This document shows positions 24,002 to 34,247 of a stretch of DNA of 64,000 nucleotides, in pieces. This stretch comes from Garcia nutans. Lineage: Eukaryota > Streptophyta > Magnoliopsida > Malpighiales > Euphorbiaceae. Every line of letters starts with the position of its first letter. The first letter of the stretch is position 1. The stretch covers positions 22,214,001 to 22,278,000 of the forward strand of contig CANTUV010000024.1 in assembly GCA_947685225.1 (NCBI GenBank). Reading direction: 5' to 3'. The notes beneath the pieces are model-generated. The model did no database searches and was not told the DNA's origin. It worked only from the letters and a program-made list of their open reading frames with translations. A program made the translations under genes and the position numbers.

Positions 24002-24019
24002 TGACGACTCCACTGGGGA
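24002..24019 (+). other. Tat-B primer-binding site
   Basis: TGACGACTCCACTGGGGA, one base from the LTR end; one mismatch to TGGCGACTCCACTGGGGA, the complement of the plant tRNA-Arg(ACG) 3' end as I recall it. Confidence 0.75.
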
Positions 24020-25174
24020 TAAAAGAAGTTGATTCCGTTGGTCTTTATATTATTCTATTCTTTCTTATCATGGTATTATCCATTGTATCATTTAGATTGC
24101 ATTGTGTGCATGAGTTAGGATGCCCGTGTTACCCTTGTTGTGTTATGTATACCATACTTTCACTCAAGGTATGGAGATCGAGCATGGCATAACTACTCAT
24201 AGCCTTGTACCTCTTGGTATATACTTGCTGTGACAACCTAAGCCTTTTAACCCAAAGACTAAAGCTCATGTAATTGGCCTAGTTACTTTCGTTAGGTTTT
24301 ACCCCAAATGCTTATTGTTTGACTATGGTTAATTTATCTTGGTTTAAATCATGGCTTATTTGGTTTGTTCTTCTTCTAATATGACCTAATTACATTGTGA
24401 GCTCAAATAAATTTTTCTTTAAAGTCCAAAAGGCCAAAGCTAATTTCAAAACTTTTCAAGATGGTCTTTGGACATAAAACTTTTCTAAAAACAAATCAAA
24501 AATTCTTTTCTCATGACTCAAATACAAAGTCAAAAATTCATTTTTTTTTTTGAAAATCTTTTTACAATGGGCTTAGAAATAAAATTATTTTCATCCAACC
24601 TTTAAAAGAGCTTATAAATTATTTAGGTCAATTATGGAAATACCAAAAATCAATCGTGACCCTAGTTTGTACTAAGAGTTATTAATCATGGGCTCATTTT
24701 TTGCATGAATCACTAGTTACTTTTTCAAGTGAGAAATCTATTTATAATAAACCTCTTAATTTAGTTTTAGTCTAATATAGCATAAAAGCTGCTTTAGTTG
24801 ATTGGATGGATTAAAGCCTAATTAATGGGAATTATCATGAACTGATTTCTATTTTTGAAAGTATAACTATTGGTTGAAACATCCGAGGGAAATATTCGAA
24901 AACAAGATACCCCATGTTGGTATTTTGTTAACCATATACCTAGGAAAAGAGACTCACCATCCGTGTCTGGATGTTTTAAGGTTGGAAGGAATGTCCTAAT
25001 TATCTTTCTTTGTTTATTGTTTGTGCATACATGCATACATGCATCACATCTCATATCATTGATCCCTTCAGGCTTACAGCCCTGGATTACAACAGTTCAA
25101 AAGCTTACGACAATCTGACCTATGCCGGAGACTAAAAATCTAGCAGCGACTCAATCTATTTTTCACCAAAAGCA
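24020..25174 (+). mobile_element. Tat-B 5' untranslated leader
   Basis: About 1.15 kb, co-linear with 59737-60859 of Tat-C. I see no supported coding sequence. Confidence 0.75.
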
Positions 25175-26540
25175 ATAGAGCCCAGACAAATTCAAAGAAT
25201 GGTGGACGACGCCCTCAATGCTAAAATGGAAAAACTAAAGGGGACCCTAGCTAAGATCATGAAGAATCAAATGACTACAATGTTTGGGAACAATGCTGAA
25301 GCATCCGCAAACACCAAGAAAGATAAGGGGAAGGCTAAAGTTGGTGAAGTGGCTTTTGATGATGATAAGGTGATCATTGATGATGATGACGATTGGGCTC
25401 AATACTTCTAAGATCCTCAAGACAAGAAGAAAGAGGCAAAGATTATTGAAAGAACAACTTTTGAAAAGACTGAAAATTTTAATATTGAAAAGATGATTGC
25501 GGACTTGTAAAAGAAATTTGAGAAGAAGCTGAAAACTGAAGAGATGTATGAAGTTGACAAATTATTTGAGCTAGATGAAGAGGTTCTGTACAAGTTCAAG
25601 ATGTCATCCTTTGCAAAGTTTGATGGAAGCGAAAATCCTCACCTCCATGTGAAGTAGTATATCACTACTATGCACTCTGCCTGAGCTACTAAGGCTTAAA
25701 CTCTAAGGTACTACATGCTCTCATTGGACCCTATTATCCAAAATGGGTTCAATACCTTAGATGATGGCACATAAAAGAGTTGGAATCTGCTATACAAGTC
25801 CTTCATCCAACAATATGGATACAATGTTGAGATGAAAGTTACCTTAATGGAAGTTGAATCCATTAGACAAAGGCGAAACGAGAATTTTGTGGACTATGTG
25901 AAAAGATGGAGGAATAAGGCTGCTTTGCTCAAGAGAAGGCCTAATAAATCCAATCAAATTAGAATGATTGTGAGAGGAGAATTACCTAGCCTTCATGAAA
26001 GAATGTCTCACACACTCATTCAGGATTTTAAAGTCCTTTTGCAAGCTGGTCTACAAATTGAAGAGTGGGAAAGAGAGAAGAACCGCTTTTCAACAAGAAG
26101 GAACAAGAAAGGAAACTACCAGTCTGGTAACCAAGGCATGCAAAAGGCAGTTGATGTTAATGCTACTGGGCAAGGAGAAAGAAGGTAGTTTTTAGAATTG
26201 GGGAAGTCGCTATCTTGGGTCCTCAATAAGCTACAAAAGAAGGGATTGTTACAACCCTTAAATCCTTGTCCTTTGCCTAACCCTCTCCCACTTAATTTTA
26301 ACACTAAAGCATTTTGTTAATTTCATCAAATGCAAGGGCACGACATGGATAGATGTGTGAGGTTGAGGCATGAGGCATGAGATCCAAAATTTGATTGACA
26401 GTGGAAAGTTGCCCGAGCCCAACAAGCCAAACACCAAAGACAATCCATTGCCAAGGTTCAATAGAGTACCACCACCGACGACCTTTATGATTGGAGGAGG
26501 TTTGCATGAAAGTTTTGTCATGTCTTCTTTCTAAGATGTG
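25175..26540 (+). pseudogene. Tat-B gag
   Basis: Co-linear with Tat-C gag. The initiator is ATA instead of ATG (25175). Order: N-terminal MVDDALNAKMEKLKG, an acidic IDDDDDWAQYF segment, coiled-coil-like charged region, gag core KFKMSSFAKFDG and VTLMEVESIRQRRNENFVDY, then the histidine/cysteine motif C-FHQMQGHDMDRCVRL. Several stops interrupt it, each a transition from the Tat-C or Tat-2 codon where I could compare (for example TAA for CAA at 26532). A 7-bp tandem duplication (aggcatg) at about 26366-26379 shifts the frame, after which the frame runs on into reverse transcriptase. Confidence 0.85.
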
Positions 26541-28516
26541 GATGAAGAAGCAACCAAAAAAGAAGTGGTATTTAGCAAAGTTGAACAAACTATGGTGGGT
26601 AAAGAAGTAGCAATCTGTGTTGTGAGTGAGTTTTGGGATTCAAATGATAGTGATGACGATTTTAATTTGTCTGCCTTGTATGAGGATGATGATGTTTTCT
26701 TTTCCAAAATGAATGCAATAAAGTCTGATTTTGCTTACTTGTGTGATGTTTCTCCTGATGGTTGCATAGATTCAAATGGTGGTTACATGAGCATCTTTAA
26801 TATTAACTCTGTTGATACACAATCATTAAATTTGGAAACAACCGAAAATCCTAAAAACATTAGCAAAGCATCCGACCTTACTCCTGATGAAAGAGAGGGA
26901 TTTGAAAAAATGTTTAAAAAATATGAAGTATTTTCTTGGTCTTATGAGGATATGCCTGGAATAGATCGAGACATAGCCGAATATCCTATTCCTACTTACA
27001 CTCACATGAAACCTGTCAAACAAAAGCTTAGGAGATTGAGACCTGAATGGGTTGAATTGGTTAAAGAAGAGGTCACTAAACAAATCCAAGTAAAGTTCCT
27101 TAAAGTGATAGATTATCCAGATTGGCTCACCAATATAGTACCTGTGCCAAAGAAAGATGGCAGAATTAGAGTCTGTGTGGACTATAGAGATTTAAACAAG
27201 GCTTCCCCTAAAGATTATTTTCCTTTACCCCATATAGATGTCCTCATTGATAGTGCAGCCTCTAGCGTGCTACACTCATTTGTAGATAGATTTTTCGAAT
27301 ACAACCAAGTGTTAATGGCCCAAGAGGATAAGGCCAAAACTGCTTTCAATACTACATGGGGTATATTTTATTATCGGGTAATGTCGTTTGGGTTAAAGAA
27401 TGCTGGAGCAACCTACCAAAGGATGGCCATCACATTATTTCATGACATGATGCACAAAGAAGTCGAAGTATATGTTAATGATATGATGGTGAAATCAAAT
27501 ACAAGGGAATAACAATTTGAAAACTTAGAATTATTCTTCGATAGAGCATTGAAGTATAAGCTAAGATTAAACCCGAAGAAGTGTGTGTTCGGGGTTACCT
27601 CAGGCAAATTGTTGGGACATGTGATTGGTCCAAATGGTATTGAGATTGACCCTAACAAAGTTAAAATAATCAAGGATATGCCAGCCCCCAAGACGGAGAG
27701 AGAAGTTCGGGGATTCATTGGTAGATTACAGTACATTAGCAAGTTTATAGCAAAACTCACCACAATATGTGAGCCTATCTTCAAATTGCTTAAGAAGAAT
27801 CAGTCGGTCCTGTGGAATGAAGAGTGTCAAAAGGCCTTTGAGCGAATAAAGGAGTATTTTTTGAATCCACCTATGTTGAAACCACCTAAACCCGGTAAAC
27901 CCTTGTTACTATACTTAGTAGAAGAAGAAGAGTCAATAAGAGCTATGCTAGCCAAGCAAATGAGTCAGGGATTGAGCACGCAGTTTACTATTTGAGTAGA
28001 AAGCTCCTACCTTATGAAATTAAGTATAGTATCATTGAAAAGACCTGTATAGTTGTGGTTTGGTCTTCTAAGAAGTTGCGACATTACTTTCAATCTTATA
28101 ATGTACAAGCAATTTCCAGGTTGGATCCAATGAAGTACTTAAGGGAGACACCCTATATGATTGGGAAGTATGGGTGATGGTTGATAATATTAGACGAATT
28201 TGAGATTGAGTATGTAACCAGGAAAACAATCAAAGGTAGAGCAGTGGCAGAATTCTTGGCCCAACAACCATTACCGGATAGCGAAGAAGTAGTCCTAGAA
28301 TTTCAAGATGAACATTTAGAGGACATTGAAGTACAAGGAAGGAAAATGTATTTTGACGGGGTAGTGAATAGGAAAGGAGCAGGTTTAGGAGTCATACTAG
28401 AATCACCCAAAGGGGAACTTATCCCTTTAGCCAAGAAGTTGAAATTTAGGGCAACCAATAATATGGTGGAATATGAAGCATGTATCTTTGGTTTGGAAGG
28501 CCTTTTCATCCAATAA
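26541..28516 (+). pseudogene. Tat-B reverse transcriptase, RNase H and second RNase H
   Basis: Continues from gag through an acidic linker (SALYEDDDVFFSKM) into reverse transcriptase: VPVPKKDGRIRVCVDYRDLN, then FNTTWGIFYYRVMSFGLKNAGATYQR. The catalytic motif reads YVNDMM where YVDD is expected, so one catalytic aspartate is lost. TAA at 27510 interrupts; RNase H follows (LLYLVEEEES...YEIKYSIIEKTC) with a frameshift at about 27955-27975 and TGA at 28175. Last is the second, Tat-specific RNase H (MYFDGVVNRKGAGLGVILES, ATNNMVEYEACIFGLEG), cut off at 28516. Integrase is absent. Relative to Tat-C, the protease and G-patch segment (about 1.4 kb) has been removed near 26655 without breaking the frame. 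Confidence 0.88.
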
Positions 28517-28639
28517 CTCCGAATTGGCTCAATTTTTATCTTGAAAGGCCCTTTTAATGATGGTTTCATACTAATTAACTATTGGACTTCTTCGAATGAT
28601 AGAATATCATTGGCAAGAGGGACCGAAAGGCTATAGTAC

Positions 28640-28920
28640 TAGATACCAGTTATGGCTGCATAATCGACTAGGCCAATGGTCATCTCTCCTATAGGTAGGT
28701 GAAAAGTATGGGTCATGTCCATCCACCGCTCTGACAATGCTTGAACTACACTCCTATCTATCAGACACTTCTCAGATGGTAAATGCAAGATAAAGCTTTC
28801 AAAATCGTAATCTCAGACAATCCATTTTACTCAAGAAGGTGCTACATCATACCATTGTAGGGCTTTATAGACACACCCTCCGCCCCGAAAGACGCAACAA
28901 TCGCGCTAACACGAAGCCAG
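28640..28920 (-). pseudogene. Plant mobile domain (PMD) fragment, antisense in Tat-B
   Basis: Minus-strand translation gives a PMD-like run: YKALQWYDVAPS, then LHLPSEKCLIDRSVVQALSE, then RWMDMTHTFHLPIGEMTIGL and VDYAAITG, interrupted by two stops (about 28838 and 28820). The ERW-x-THTFHLP-GEMT signature is that of the plant mobile domain (PF10536, MAIN-like or aminotransferase-like proteins). A second possible piece lies upstream at about 29140-29265 (a short ATG-started frame, MFSSELRKKCMLRDQDPNPM), preceded by a minus-strand TATA-like 'tatataaac' at about 29420. Antisense extra frames between pol and the 3' LTR are known in the Tat lineage. Recognition is from memory, without a search. Confidence 0.65.
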
Positions 28921-29754
28921 GTAAGTTAACACAAGGTAAGTATATCATCATACCAACACCACCGATTCATGTACTAAACTTACTCATTATGTTTTATTTT
29001 AATCTATCTATTTGTTTATTAAATTCTTAAACATAGTCCTCTAATTAATTTATTTTTCCTAATCTTAAAAAATAAAAAATAAAAAATAAACATTAAATTG
29101 CATTGTTACCTTAGTTTTTTGGCTTGAACTGCGATGAAGCTGCATCCTAGCTAGTAGACTTATAGTTCCATTTTCATGCCATCGAATAAATTCCAATAAC
29201 TCAGCATTGGATTAGGGTCCTGATCTCGAAGCATGCATTTTTTCCTTAACTCGCTGCTAAACATTTTACTTTAATTATGAGAATATGTAAGTGTGGATGA
29301 GTATTGAAGAAACAAAACTTTCATGGTTTGTAAAGACAAATTGCAAAGGAAAAGTAAAATGAAATGAAGATGAAAGTTTCTAAAATAATGTGAGAATGAA
29401 AAGAAGGAATGAAACGTTTATATAGAAAATTACAAAGGAAAAGACAAAAATAAATAAGTGAAAAACAGTATTCTCATGAAAAAAAAAATAAAGAAAAATA
29501 AATATTAATGTTGATAAATAGTAAATGAATAATTAGTGAATGGATATATATAGTAACTATACAGTGAATAAATAGTAAACTCAATTATTCAATTCAATTA
29601 TTCATATATTTGCGTGTATATAAATATTTTTGCACTTTTAAAATATTTTTCCATGCATGGGGCAAGAAGATATAGGCATGGTGAAAAATAGCTAATTTTT
29701 TTGCAAATTTCTTTAGTATCCTACTGACTAAAATTATTTTTGCAGATGACCAAA
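28921..29754. other. Tat-B region between pol and tandem repeat
   Basis: Outside the PMD fragment this is AT-rich non-coding sequence. 29650-29740 ('ggggcaagaagatat', 'agctaatttttttgcaaa') corresponds to 12925-12975 of Tat-1, so it is Tat 3' UTR. Nothing else recognised. Confidence 0.5.
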
Positions 29755-29905
29755 TTATTTTTTAAGTCCAAAACTTACCTCGGGTCCAGAACCCAAATCC
29801 TAAATTCACTTCGGGTCCAAAACCCAAATTCTAAATTCACCTTGGGTCCAGAACCTAAATTAAGTCTAGAACTTACCTCGGGTCCAAAACCCAAATTAAG
29901 CCATG
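29755..29905 (+). repeat. Short tandem repeat before Tat-B 3' LTR
   Basis: About five irregular units of 'cgggtccagaacccaaat' with 'ctaaattcactt' spacers. The core GGGTCC-AGA-ACCC type motif recurs at 14187 and 39010-39165 in the other Tat copies. Confidence 0.85.
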
Positions 29906-31802
29906 GGCCAATTCAACGCAAGATTTTCCTGTGGCAAACAGGCTAGCCCGCGCCCAGTGCCCACAGTAATTTTTTTGCCAGTGCACTTTTGCACACCCGG
30001 CCCGCACGCGGTTTTGCCAAAACCCTATTCTACTTGGTTTTTAATTTTATTTCCTAAAAGCTTTTTATTTTTTTTAGCCAATTAGGATTAAGTTTATGAT
30101 TTTTTCTTATAAATACCACATTAAAGACACAAAATTAGGGAGCTGAAATTTTTTATTGGACTTTTGACTTTTGATCTTAAAAGAGGATCTGGACTTTTGG
30201 AGCTCGGAATTATTTTTGGAAGTCTATTCATAATCTCAAGCTTGAAGAATCAAGAGGCAGCAAACAATATACAACCCATCAAAGACAGCCTACACTGTCT
30301 TTCTTATTGTTCAACAAGGATTCAAGATTGTGGTGGAACCAACAACGGAGGTTTGAATCTTTATTTCTTTATTTTTGTTTACAATACCTTCATCATACAA
30401 TTTGATTAATTCTTTAAACATACATATTTTTGTTATTTGAACAATTATTTTTTTTTACAATCCAAACTCTATTTGAAACCCTAAAAACTATTTTTTAAAA
30501 CCCTAAAAACCCTAATACCTGTAAAACTAACTTTTAAAATATAAAACCCTAATTACACTTTTCTAAAACCACAAAACAATAATCTATTTTCTTAAAACCC
30601 TAACCAAATCTATTTTTCTAAGATTTACAGTAGCTTGTTTCTTCCAATTTTGAAACCTTATTTTCTAAATCTCAAACCCTAAAATCTTAATTTTCAACAC
30701 TAAAACCTATAACCTTAAAAGCCAATTTTCAAAATCTTCCAGGGCACGGCCCCCGACCATGCAAAGGGTGCTGCCCCCTGACCCCCATCCGCTAACCGGC
30801 TAGCAGGAATGCCGTATGGACTCATCAAAGGGGTCAATATTTATTTGTGTATTATAAGTCTTTATATTTAACTTCCTTTATTATGATTGTTTAAAATACA
30901 ATAGCTTTATTCAAAATACAAACCTAAACCCTAATTTATTCAAACCATAAATTTTAATTAATTCTATTTTCTAAATCATCACAATAGCTTGTTCCTTTCA
31001 AATATCTAAAGATTTTATTTTATTTTCATAAGTTTCAATCTTATTTACTTAAACCCTAATTGTTAAACATAAAACCCAAGAAATCCAAATTGTGCATGAA
31101 CCCTAAAGTTAGATACTTACTATTTTATTAAAATTGGATGAATGTTTATTATATATTTTGATTGATGTTTGATGTCTTTGATGAATGATTTATTTATGAT
31201 GAATGGATGTTTACTTTTATTGATTTGTTTTGATTTCAAAACATTGTAAGAGGTATGTTTCCATTTTTCGGTACCTCATTAATTAATTTTCATGTAATTT
31301 AAATTATCTTCATATTTTGAAATTAATGTAAAGGACACGTTTCCACCTTTCAGTGGGTGTCCTATTTAGTTTTAGACCTTAAACGATGTAAAGACATGTT
31401 TCCAATTCTAGAATGGGTGTCCATTTATTTATTTTGTTTGGACATTGCTTTGATTTTAATATAATGATGCTTTATTTTAATTATTGCATGTAGTATGGAT
31501 AATATTATTATATTTAAGAATTTTATAATATTAAGACCTGCAAAGGAGGCTGGTTCTAATGAACCGGGCGTTGTAGGGGTGCTGGGCCATTTCTCGCCTT
31601 CCCCACACGTAACCAACTTTCTGAGGGGTTGGGGATTCCTTAGGAATCGAGTCATCCACCCCTTTCTTTTTCCCGGCCTGTTCGGGTGGCGACTCCATTT
31701 TCTCCGAGCTTAGGCCCATGTTCTCTAAGGCCCCGAGCCTAAATAGTGTCGAAGTCGCAAGAACCATTCCACCGGGAGTGAGGGCAAAAATCTTCGCTCA
31801 CA
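29906..31802 (+). repeat. Tat-B 3' LTR, 5'-truncated
   Basis: Matches the 5' LTR from about 22115 onward; the first 200 or so bases are missing and the tandem repeat abuts directly. TATAAATA at 30108, GC-rich block at 30738-30835 with about 30 bp not found in the 5' LTR, stem-loops at 31250-31277, 31333-31362 and about 31392-31422, terminal block 31530-31802 ending CGCTCACA. Confidence 0.83.
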
Positions 31803-32393
31803 CTATCTTTGTATGAAGCAAAGATTTTACGACCTACCTTTTCATGAAGCAAAATAACAAGATACCCAAAAGGTAAAAATGGAGCCTCTAATAGTATACA
31901 GTTCCAATAAAAAGTTTATAGTGTGAAGGTTTGTCAGCAATGTCACATCATCTCTAATCAAAAAATGGCCTTCACTTAACCCATGTCCCTTATAGACCTC
32001 ATTTCAAGCCTATTAAAGACTTGTTGATCTCTCTTGGTAGGTAGAGTCTATTAGTGGAGATAGTTTGAATAAGCATGCATATGAGATAGACAATATTTGA
32101 ACTCAATGGACTTTTGGCCAAGTAATGTGTATTTGTCTATCTAAAGTGCAACAATTCTTGCTCAAAATGATTCCTGAGTTTAGTATGGTAACTAGGGTTG
32201 TCATGTTATAGATATGTTAATTTGAAAAATCAAGCCCTGAGGTATATTGACACTGATTTGACGAATCTGAAATGTGATTTGAAAATTTCAAAATTTAAGA
32301 AAAGAGTATTTTTGTCATATGAGCCTTCAAGTTTAGGGAAGTATGTTGTATTGTCAAACCTTAGAGGATATATTAGGCAAAAGTGGGATCACT
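31803..32393 (+). mobile_element. Tat-2 3' UTR, middle part
   Basis: Matches 11740-12360 (the 'cttcacttaacccatgtccct' and 'aggtagagtctattagtggag' block). Interrupted at 32393 by Tekay solo LTRs and continues at 38222 (after the TCACT duplication). No coding sequence. Confidence 0.8.
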
Positions 32394-33245
32394 TGTAATA
32401 TCCGTGGTTTTAGTAAAATTAAATAAGTATTGGGTGATTAATTAAAGTGTTAATAGTGGTATACACATAGTATACACATAGTATACACATAAAGTATACA
32501 TTATCTATGAATTAGTTATTTAAAGTATATGTAAAATATAAATAACATATACATATACCAAAAATATATAAGACATATAAATATATATAGAATATACAAT
32601 ACATATAAATGAAGTATAAAATGGTGTTGGAAAAGTTGATGATGATGATGATGATAATGATAATAATAATAAAAAAAAAAGAAGAAAAGTCAAAGAAGGA
32701 AGAGAAGAAATTGGTGTAATTAATTAATTAATTGTATAAGAGATAGGGATGAGAATTAAAAGGGACATTTTTCTTTTTCTTCTTCCTCTTTTTAATGTGA
32801 GTTTTGAAAGAGAGTAAAAGGAGTGCAAGATTCTTCTATATATTAATAACTACAAGAAATTCAAGAGTATTTAAAGAGGTTTTGAAGATTTATTGATAAA
32901 ATCAAGTAAGTACATATCTTAAAGCTTTTAATTTTGAGCTTTTGAGCTTATGTATGAAATATTTAGTGAGAGAAAGTGTTTCTATGTAATATCCCAAGAT
33001 ATGCCCTAAAAGTTTTGGAGTTATTGTTGCATTTGGACTTAATGTATATGTATATTTGGGAAATATAATTACAATATAAAAGACATATACATATACATTA
33101 CATATACATGAGAGATAAATTGGGGATAGGAAAAGTGAGTTATATATATATATATAATTAATTATAATAATAATGATGATAAGGACAAAAAGAAAAGAGA
33201 AGAAGAAAGTCAAAGGAAATTTATGAGGTGGAGATTAATTGAGAA

Positions 33246-33249
<4 letters not shown>

Positions 33250-33281
<32 letters not shown>

Positions 33282-33320
33282 GTTGTTGTTGTTGTTGTTG
33301 TTGTTGTTATTGTTACTGTT

Positions 33321-33345
<25 letters not shown>
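33250..33345 (+). repeat. TTA/TTG trinucleotide microsatellite
   Basis: About 12 TTA units, then about 8 TTG units, then TTA and TA repeats. Confidence 0.95.
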
Positions 33346-33351
<6 letters not shown>

Positions 33352-33972
33352 TTGAGATAAGAACGAAAGAAGGAAGAGAATTCATTCTTTCTTTCTTCTT
33401 CTTCTTCGTCTTTTCTTCTTTGTGAGAGAGAGAGAGAGAGAGATGGAGAGAGAGAAAGAAGCTAGAGAGAGAAAGGTGATTTTGCTTCTATTTACACCAA
33501 AGATTAAGGATATCAAGAGATTTGCAAGTGGAGTTGAAGATTTGGCAAGCTATTCATGTAAGTACTCATCTCTTGAGTTGATTTTATTGATTATATATAT
33601 ATGTAAGCCTTTATCTTCTTGTCTTGATTTCTTTTGATTGAGGTTATGGTTGGTGTGTAAGATGATGATAATGAAAGATTGAAGTATGTAAATGTGTTGA
33701 ATTGATATTTAAGTGATGATAAGTTGGGGTATTTGTGAGGATGATGATAAATTGTTGAGTTAGAGTTTAGTATAAATGAATTGGTACTTTGAGTAATTGA
33801 TTATAGTGATATATATATATTGATTATTATGATGATATAATGAAGTTATATAAATGTTAAAGTGATAGGAAATTGATAAATATTAACAAAGATGATGATT
33901 AAGATGGTTGTGGTGTGAATTTTAAAGGGCTTGGATGAATTTTGAAGTATTTGGTCTTTAAATCATTGAAGG

Positions 33973-34247
33973 ACACGGCCAAGTTATGAGATACACGGCC
34001 AAGTTAGGGCAAACTTGGCCGTGTTGGATGATTTTGGAGAGACACGGCCACTGGCTTGGCCGTGTCCCTTGACTGTGTTTGCCAGTGCCTATTTTATGTT
34101 GAGAGACACGGCAGTGTCCCTTGCCCGTGTCTGCTACTGGATTTTTGGTGTTGAGAGACACGGCCACTGGCTTGGCCGTGTCCATTGCCCGTGTTTGCTA
34201 CTGTTTGAATTGGTGTTGTGAGACACGGCCACAAGCTTGGCCGTGTC
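33973..34247 (+). repeat. ACACGGCC palindrome cluster in Tekay LTR
   Basis: Clear units: 33993-34024 (ACACGGCCAAGTT / AACTTGGCCGTGT, 13-bp perfect arms), 34041-34066, 34157-34182 and 34222-34247 (each GACACGGCCA-N6-TGGCCGTGTC, perfect). The same unit as in the Athila LTRs. Confidence 0.92.

Larger units (their letters stand above)
21895..31802 (+). mobile_element. Tat-B LTR retrotransposon
   Basis: 5' LTR (to 24000), primer site, leader, gag, reverse transcriptase with RNase H, an antisense plant-mobile-domain fragment, a short tandem repeat and a 5'-truncated 3' LTR (to 31802). The first eight LTR bases on the left are not the expected TGTAGACC, and no clear target duplication is visible. 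Protease and G-patch region and integrase are missing. Confidence 0.82.
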
